In this document: positions 59,888-64,000 of the stretch, piece after piece
Layout: every line of letters begins with the position of its first letter
Numbering within the stretch: the first letter of the stretch is position 1
Assembly: GCA_041166385.1 (NCBI GenBank)
Contig: JBEEFW010000025.1
Coordinates: 1 to 64,000 of the forward strand
Reading direction: 5' to 3'
Source: DASUCS01 sp041166385
Lineage (GTDB): Bacteria > Actinomycetota > Acidimicrobiia > Acidimicrobiales > JACDCH01
DNA length: 64,000 nt
Program-made: the position numbers and the translations under genes
The notes under the pieces: generated by a model
What the model was told of the DNA's origin: nothing
What the model saw: the letters and a program-made list of their open reading frames with translations, nothing else
Databases searched by the model: none

Positions 59888-60928
59888 TCACGCGAACTTG
59901 TCGACAGCCGCCTTGGCGGCGTCGGCCAGGCGGACCGTCTGTGTCGCGAACGCCTCGAACCCCTCGGCCGGCTTGCCCATCGCGCCGTGCGCGTACCGGG
60001 CGTAGACGCCCTCGACGATGCAGGCGAGCTTCCAGTACCCGAACGCCACGTAGAAGTCGATTGCGGAGAGGTCTCGGCCGGAGGTCTTGGCGTAGCGCTC
60101 GAGCAGCTCGGCGCGCGTCGCGAATCCGGGGAGGGTCGTGGCCGACGCGGTGATCAGCGTGTCGTGGGTGTCGTTCGCTTCGTTCCAATAGACCATCAGC
60201 AATCCGACGTCTGCCAGTGGATCCCCCAGCGTGCAGATCTCCCAGTCGAGCACCGCAGCGATCTGGTAGTCGTACCCGAGCATGCAGTTGTCGAGGCGGT
60301 AGTCGCCGTGCACGATCGTGGCACCCTCTTGCGGGGGGATGCACGCCGACAGTGTGTCGTGCACCTCGTGTACGAGTGGCACCGGACGGTTGGTCAGCTC
60401 TTGCGACTGCTCGAACTGGCTGTACCAGCGCTTGAGCTGACGGGCGATGTAGCCCTCTTTCTTGCCGAGCTCCCCGAGACCCACCGCGTCGACGTCGACC
60501 GCGTGGATGTCGGCCATCACGTCGGCCACGGATTCGGATGCACGCCGCCGGCCGGCTTCGTCGAGATGCTTGCGCGCGGCGTCGGCGTCGCGGATCACGT
60601 TGCCGTCGACGTACCCCATCACATAGAACGGCGCGCCGTTCACGTCTTCGTCGGTGCACAGGCCGATCGCGGGCGCGACCGGCACTGGCGTCGGGCCCAG
60701 CGCGCTGATGATCGTGTGCTCACGGCGCATGTCGTGAGCAGTGGCGAGCACGTGACCGAGCGGTGGCCGGCGCAGTACCCATCGAGCACCGGTCGCGTCC
60801 GTGACGCCGAAGGTGAGGTTGGAGTGGCCGCCGGCGATCAGGTCGAACGTGAGGGGAGCCTTCGCACCGTCGACGTTGGCCTCGAACCACGCCGTGACGT
60901 TCGCTTCGTTGACACCGTCGATCGCCAT
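59888..60928 (-). CDS. Phosphotransferase family (APH/ACAD10-like kinase)
   Basis: A 346-residue aminoglycoside-phosphotransferase-fold kinase. The catalytic loop is IVHGDYRLDNCML (Asp and Asn), followed by VLDWEICTLGDPLADVG with the metal-binding Asp. In actinobacteria such proteins sit near acyl-CoA dehydrogenases (as human ACAD10/11) and phosphorylate hydroxyacyl-CoA-type or related compounds; resistance to an antibiotic is unlikely. The ATG of MAIDGVNEANV is preferred since TACGGT lies 9 nt upstream. Confidence 0.85.
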   Translation of the reverse strand: MAIDGVNEANVTAWFEANVDGAKAPLTFDLIAGGHSNLTFGVTDATGARWVLRRPPLGHVLATAHDMRREHTIISALGPTPVPVAPAIGLCTDEDVNGAPFYVMGYVDGNVIRDADAARKHLDEAGRRRASESVADVMADIHAVDVDAVGLGELGKKEGYIARQLKRWYSQFEQSQELTNRPVPLVHEVHDTLSACIPPQEGATIVHGDYRLDNCMLGYDYQIAAVLDWEICTLGDPLADVGLLMVYWNEANDTHDTLITASATTLPGFATRAELLERYAKTSGRDLSAIDFYVAFGYWKLACIVEGVYARYAHGAMGKPAEGFEAFATQTVRLADAAKAAVDKFA

Positions 60929-60937
60929 CGGCCCGTG

Positions 60938-60943
60938 ACCGTA
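60938..60943 (-). promoter_or_regulatory. -10 element of the phosphotransferase-PAC2 operon
   Basis: TACGGT on the minus strand, 9 nt before the ATG. Confidence 0.45.
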
Positions 60944-60972
60944 CTTCGGCACGAACTCGCCCGACGACTCGG

Positions 60973-60978
60973 TAGCCT
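60973..60978 (+). promoter_or_regulatory. -10 element of the thioredoxin-TPR gene
   Basis: TAGCCT, 7 nt before the ATG; divergent from the phosphotransferase promoter 30 nt away. Confidence 0.55.
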
Positions 60979-60985
60979 CCGATCG

Positions 60986-61708
60986 ATGGCCATCGACGTC
61001 ACCGACGCCACCTTCGAGTCCGAGGTCGTCACCCGGTCCCAGCAGGTGCCGGTCATCGTGGATCTGTGGGCGCCGTGGTGCGGGCCGTGCCGCACGCTCG
61101 GCCCGATCATCGAGAAGGTGGTCGATGAGACCAACGGCAAGGCAGTGCTCGTCAAGATCAACATCGACGAGAATCCGCAGGCAGCGGCGGCATTTCGCGT
61201 GCAGTCGATCCCCGCGGTCTACGCGCTCCGCGATGGCCAGGTCGTGAACGGATTCATCGGCGCGCAAGGTGAAGGCGCCGTCCGAGAGTTCGTCGCCACC
61301 GTGCTGCCGTCGGAGACAGAGGAGAAGATCGCAGCTCTCGTGGCGGCGGGCGACGAGGCGTCGCTGCGGCAGGCGCTCGAGCTGGATCCTGGCAACGAGG
61401 CCGCCGTCGTGGCCCTCGCCGAGCTCCTTGTCGGAGAGGGTGAGCGCGACGAGGCACTTGCGCTGCTCGAACGCATCCCGGAGAGCGCGGAAACGCGGCG
61501 CGTTGCGGCCCTGGCGCGGGTCGGCGACGAGTTCGCGGTCAACGGGCAAGTCGCCCCCGACGTCACGGCGAAGCTCGACGCCCTCCTCGATCGGGTCAAG
61601 GACGATGAAGCGGCGCGCCAAGAGTTCGTCGACCTGCTCGAGTTGCTCGGGCCGGCCGACCCGCGGACGGCGCAGTACCGCAAGGCGCTCACGTCGCGCT
61701 TGTTCTGA
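60986..61708 (+). CDS. Thioredoxin-domain co-chaperone with TPR tail (YbbN/CnoX-like)
   Basis: A 240-residue protein. The N-terminal thioredoxin fold has the canonical active site WCGPC in IVDLWAPWCGPCRTLGPI, and cis-Pro SIPAVYAL. The C-terminal 120 residues are helical repeats (LRQALELDPGNEAAVVALAELLVGEGERDEALALLERI) of TPR type. E. coli CnoX hands oxidised clients to GroEL/DnaK but has lost its redox Cys pair; here both Cys are kept, so it may also act as a reductase. Confidence 0.92.
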   Translation: MAIDVTDATFESEVVTRSQQVPVIVDLWAPWCGPCRTLGPIIEKVVDETNGKAVLVKINIDENPQAAAAFRVQSIPAVYALRDGQVVNGFIGAQGEGAVREFVATVLPSETEEKIAALVAAGDEASLRQALELDPGNEAAVVALAELLVGEGERDEALALLERIPESAETRRVAALARVGDEFAVNGQVAPDVTAKLDALLDRVKDDEAARQEFVDLLELLGPADPRTAQYRKALTSRLF

Positions 61709-61780
61709 CGATCTAGAGTCGTCGCTGACTTCCCCTTCGCAGTTCCCCCTCCTTGTTCGCGCCCTCAGGAGGGGTGAGCC

Positions 61781-62482
61781 GTGCCCGACGATCCGCAGTC
61801 GTCACAGATCGAGCCGTTCCGGCCGTTGCCTGACCCCAGCATGCGTGAGCGGGTCGACGCGGTCATCGATCGTCTGCGCGCGCTCAGTACGTTGTCGCGC
61901 GCCGCGCTCGCCTTGGCCGTCAGTGCTGGCGCGCTCGTCGTCGCGATCGTGGTGTTGCGACCCGCGGGTGCCGATCCGGCCCCAGAGGAGACCCTTCCTC
62001 GAGCGTCTGCACCGGAAGCATCTGCGTCCGCGCCGCCAGCTTCCTCCTCGGGCACCTTGGTGATCGTCCAGGCGGCCGGCGCGGTGGTTCGTCCCGGGCT
62101 CTACCGGTTGGCACCGGGCGCACGAGTGGACGACCTCATTCGTGCCGCCGGAGGCCTTGCGCCCGATGCAGATCCGGACCGAGTGAACCTCGCCGCTCTG
62201 CTCGCGGACGGCGAGAAGGTCTACGTGCCTCGTGTGGGGGAGGATGTTCCGGCGGACAGCTCAGCAGGCGCCGGATCGTCGCCCGCTCCAAAGCTCGTCG
62301 ATCTGAACACCGCGTCGATTGCGGACCTCGACACGTTGCCGGGCATCGGCCCCGCGACCGCGCAAGCGATCATCGACTATCGGTCGCAGCATGGCCGCTT
62401 CCGATCTGTCGACGAGTTGCTCAATGTCCGCGGGATCGGTCAGACGAAGCTCGACGAGCTGCGCCCGCTCGTTCGGGTGTGA
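61781..62482 (+). CDS. comEA: ComEA family DNA-uptake protein
   Basis: A 233-residue membrane-anchored DNA-binding protein. A helix at about 40-60 (LALAVSAGALVVAIVVL) anchors it; an Ala/Ser/Pro linker leads to an SLBB domain (VVRPGLYRLAPGARVDDLIRAAGGL) and a C-terminal helix-hairpin-helix domain (VDLNTASIADLDTLPGIGPATAQAIIDYRSQHGRFRSVDELLNVRGIG). ComEA binds incoming DNA for transformation. The ComEC partner is not in the window. The GTG start has a strong AGGAGG upstream. Confidence 0.93.
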   Translation: MPDDPQSSQIEPFRPLPDPSMRERVDAVIDRLRALSTLSRAALALAVSAGALVVAIVVLRPAGADPAPEETLPRASAPEASASAPPASSSGTLVIVQAAGAVVRPGLYRLAPGARVDDLIRAAGGLAPDADPDRVNLAALLADGEKVYVPRVGEDVPADSSAGAGSSPAPKLVDLNTASIADLDTLPGIGPATAQAIIDYRSQHGRFRSVDELLNVRGIGQTKLDELRPLVRV

Positions 62483-62487
62483 AGGAT

Positions 62488-63024
62488 CTACGCGGTGGCC
62501 GTGAGCACAGTGACGGGAAGACCGAAGCGATGCTCGAGTGCGGCGGGAAGGTCGACCTCGAGCCACTTCGACACGCCGCTCGGCAACGTCGAGAGGATGA
62601 TCTCGTCCGCCGGCTCGTGGTCGAGCGCGCGGGCGACGGCATGGATCGGGTCCGGAGAGCCGACCTCGCCCTCTGCGTCAACGCCGAGCGCGTGCAGCTT
62701 GTCGATCGCGCGGCGCATCCTGAACGAGGCCAGGGCGAGGCTCTTGTCGTCGTGCGCGTCGCGTCCGTCGCCGGTCGTCGCGGGAACCACGAGATGGATG
62801 TGGCCGTTGCCCGCGAGTTCGCGCAGTCGCTCGAGCAGCGAGTCGTCGCTCAGGGTCTGGTTACCGATCACGACATACCGCTTCGTCGAGGGGCGTTGTT
62901 CGAGCGGCTTGTAGTGAAACCGCTCGAACCCATCAGTGTCGACGTGGTGATCGACCCGCAGGTGCTCCGTCAACTCCGCAGCGGTGACGAACCGAAGCTC
63001 ACAACGCGGGCAGGTGTGCACCAT
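62488..63024 (-). CDS. C2H2 zinc finger plus UspA-like domain
   Basis: A 178-residue protein. Residues about 5-26 are CPRCELRFVTAAELTEHLRVDH, a C2H2 finger with spacing Cx2C-x12-Hx5H or so. Residues about 47-178 resemble a nucleotide-binding universal-stress-protein or permease-regulator fold (RYVVIGNQTLSDDSLLERLREL, DEIILSTLPSGVSKWLEVDLPAALEHRFGLPVTVL). The combination is unusual; it may be a DNA- or protein-binding stress regulator. The ATG is supported by TATGGT 6 nt upstream. Convergent with comEA, 5 nt apart. Confidence 0.7.
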   Translation of the reverse strand: MVHTCPRCELRFVTAAELTEHLRVDHHVDTDGFERFHYKPLEQRPSTKRYVVIGNQTLSDDSLLERLRELAGNGHIHLVVPATTGDGRDAHDDKSLALASFRMRRAIDKLHALGVDAEGEVGSPDPIHAVARALDHEPADEIILSTLPSGVSKWLEVDLPAALEHRFGLPVTVLTATA

Positions 63025-63030
63025 GAGCCG

Positions 63031-63036
63031 ACCATA
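63031..63036 (-). promoter_or_regulatory. -10 element of the C2H2-USP gene
   Basis: TATGGT on the minus strand, 6 nt before the ATG. Confidence 0.5.
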
Positions 63037-63045
63037 CCGCCCCGC

Positions 63046-63504
63046 TTACACAGACACGATGGTGACTTCGCCGGACATTCCGTAGCGGAAGTGGCCGGGG
63101 AGGTGACAGGCGTACACCACCGAATCCTGGCTCGAGTCCTCGAAGCGGAACGTCGTCTCCGCTGTCGAGACCGCGGCCACCGAGATCTCTCCGGGACGGG
63201 GCGGATGCGCCGGCTCCGTCCCTGCCTCGTGGCGACGATGTACCTCGGCGTCGCCGACGATCAGCTCATGGCCGATCGGGTCGTTGTTGTGCACCACGAA
63301 GCGCACTGTCGTGCCTGGGCGCACGGTGAGGTGTTCCGGACTGAAACGGCTGTGCTCGATCGTGAGGGTCACCGTGACCTCGCCGGGGCCGAGGGCCGTG
63401 TCGGTCGACGGCTCCTGTCCGGCCAAAGCATGTCCGCCGGCGATGACGGCGACGAACAGCAACGCGACGACCGCTACGGGCAGCACGAGGCGAGCTCGCG
63501 TCAT
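63046..63504 (-). CDS. Exported cupredoxin-domain protein
   Basis: A 152-residue protein with N-terminal helix LVLPVAVVALLFVAVIAGGHALAG acting as signal or anchor. The cupredoxin fold shows copper ligands His in PIGHELIVGD and Cys, His, Met in VVYACHLPGHFRYGM, i.e. a type 1 copper site. It probably carries electrons or copper at the membrane. The ATG overlaps the upstream gene stop by ATGA. Confidence 0.85.
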   Translation of the reverse strand: MTRARLVLPVAVVALLFVAVIAGGHALAGQEPSTDTALGPGEVTVTLTIEHSRFSPEHLTVRPGTTVRFVVHNNDPIGHELIVGDAEVHRRHEAGTEPAHPPRPGEISVAAVSTAETTFRFEDSSQDSVVYACHLPGHFRYGMSGEVTIVSV

Positions 63505-64000
63505 CGGAGCAGCGCTCGCCGGCGGATCCAGCCCAACTGGAACGCGACCATGCCGAACGCGACGATCGCGGTGATGGCCGCAGGGACGAGCCAGCTGTTC
63601 TCACTTGCATCGGTGAGCGTGTTGACCAGATCCTTGGGAGACGTGATGCCGGCATCGCTCTTCAACGGCGGTTGCAACGGATTGACGGACGCGGCCAGAT
63701 CGTGGGTGAGCAGGCCTGCGGGAGTGTCGATCTTGATGAACGTCAACCAGGCCTGCTCGGGCACCCACTCCATGCCCTTGTCCGCTCGAAGGTCGTCGAG
63801 CAATGCGCTCGAGGCCGGCCCGCTCCGAACGAGTTGCAGACCCTGATCGCCGGTCAACAGCTGTGGCTTGCGATCGTTCAGCATGAAGACGTCGGCCTGC
63901 ACGATGGAGTCACGGTCGCGGCCGAGCGCCAGGATGCGCAGCGGGACCCATGGACGATCGAGCGGGATCGTCAGATGGATCGGGGTGCCGTCACCCGATT
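63501..64000 (-). CDS. Membrane protein, 5' end beyond window (DUF2330-like?)
   Basis: Partial gene: the frame stays open from its TGA (overlapping the cupredoxin ATG) to the window edge, so the true start is outside. The visible part contains IHLTIPLDRPWVPLRILALG, a luminal region and one C-terminal helix (WLVPAAITAIVAFGMVAFQLGW) followed by basic RRRALLR, giving an outside-in topology. The wording of the first region recalls DUF2330 proteins, but I am not sure. It is translationally coupled to the cupredoxin, suggesting a shared redox or copper role. Confidence 0.55.
   Translation of the reverse strand, partial: SGDGTPIHLTIPLDRPWVPLRILALGRDRDSIVQADVFMLNDRKPQLLTGDQGLQLVRSGPASSALLDDLRADKGMEWVPEQAWLTFIKIDTPAGLLTHDLAASVNPLQPPLKSDAGITSPKDLVNTLTDASENSWLVPAAITAIVAFGMVAFQLGWIRRRALLR

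Noticed and set aside
59354..60985. Long plus-strand frame continuing into the thioredoxin gene
   Set aside because: Antisense to the PAC2 and phosphotransferase genes; the thioredoxin fold begins at ATG 60986 with a -10 hexamer 7 nt upstream.
62479..63846. Plus-strand open frame of about 455 codons
   Set aside because: Antisense shadow of the C2H2-USP, cupredoxin and terminal membrane-protein genes, which have recognisable motifs and coupled ATGA junctions.

Overview
The window is one dense, GC-rich (about two-thirds G+C by eye) bacterial chromosome segment. It most likely comes from an actinobacterium, probably of the class Acidimicrobiia. The reasons are the broken-up housekeeping order rng-rplU-rpmA-obgE-proB-proA-nadD-rsfS, a class II DAHP synthase, a PAC2-family protein, an F420-type luciferase-like oxidoreductase, a LytR_C protein next to nadD, and many apparently leaderless genes. 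The class assignment is inference. About 58 protein genes and one tRNA (Ala, GGC) are recognisable. No gap exceeds about 170 bases and no CRISPR array was seen.

Layout. 1-3.6 kb: ribonuclease E/G, then rplU-rpmA, split by an inward-facing AbiEi/DUF559-like nuclease gene that lies between two near-identical 48-bp palindromic repeats. 3.7-7.6 kb: a regulator with four tandem HTH domains and an operator-like palindrome in its promoter, then two TadE-like and one TadG-like gene. 7.6-10 kb: obgE-proB. 10-16 kb: glycosyltransferase, AlkP-type phosphodiesterase, serine beta-lactamase-like hydrolase, zinc-ribbon protein and GH29 fucosidase. 16-24 kb (minus strand): GNAT, a TerB-like/CbxX AAA+ ATPase, two exported solute-binding-like proteins (one with a VWA domain), enoyl-CoA hydratase, a coiled-coil membrane protein, MurJ and PspA. 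24-32 kb: proA, a 2TM nucleotide cyclase, a PLP lyase, MoxR/VWA genes, a histidine phosphatase and a PP2C phosphatase. 32-41 kb: oxidoreductases, a PaaX-type regulator, assimilatory sulfate reduction (sulfite reductase, a 29-residue coupled ORF, cysH), DAHP synthase, an alpha/beta hydrolase and a sigma-70 family factor. 41-45.5 kb: NAD biosynthesis and salvage (pncA-pncB-nadD), LytR_C and rsfS. 45.5-49.5 kb: LVIVD beta-propeller, tRNA-Ala and leuS. 49.5-59 kb: acyl-AMP ligase, LLM oxidoreductase and a branched-chain-type importer packed into three proteins. 59-64 kb: PAC2, phosphotransferase, thioredoxin-TPR, ComEA, C2H2-USP, cupredoxin and a truncated membrane protein.

The most striking points are the following. 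One 966-residue polypeptide joins an MFS transporter to both LivF-like and LivG-like ATPases, beside a LivH-LivM fusion permease and a binding protein. A TerB-AAA+/VWA-binding-protein operon may be a membrane-stress or ligand-sensing system. A 29-residue ORF has ATGA stop/start overlaps on both sides. A recurring TANNNT hexamer lies 6-10 nt upstream of about sixteen start codons and implies widespread leaderless transcription. Many genes in runs overlap by GTGA or ATGA, so translational coupling appears to be the main operon mode here.
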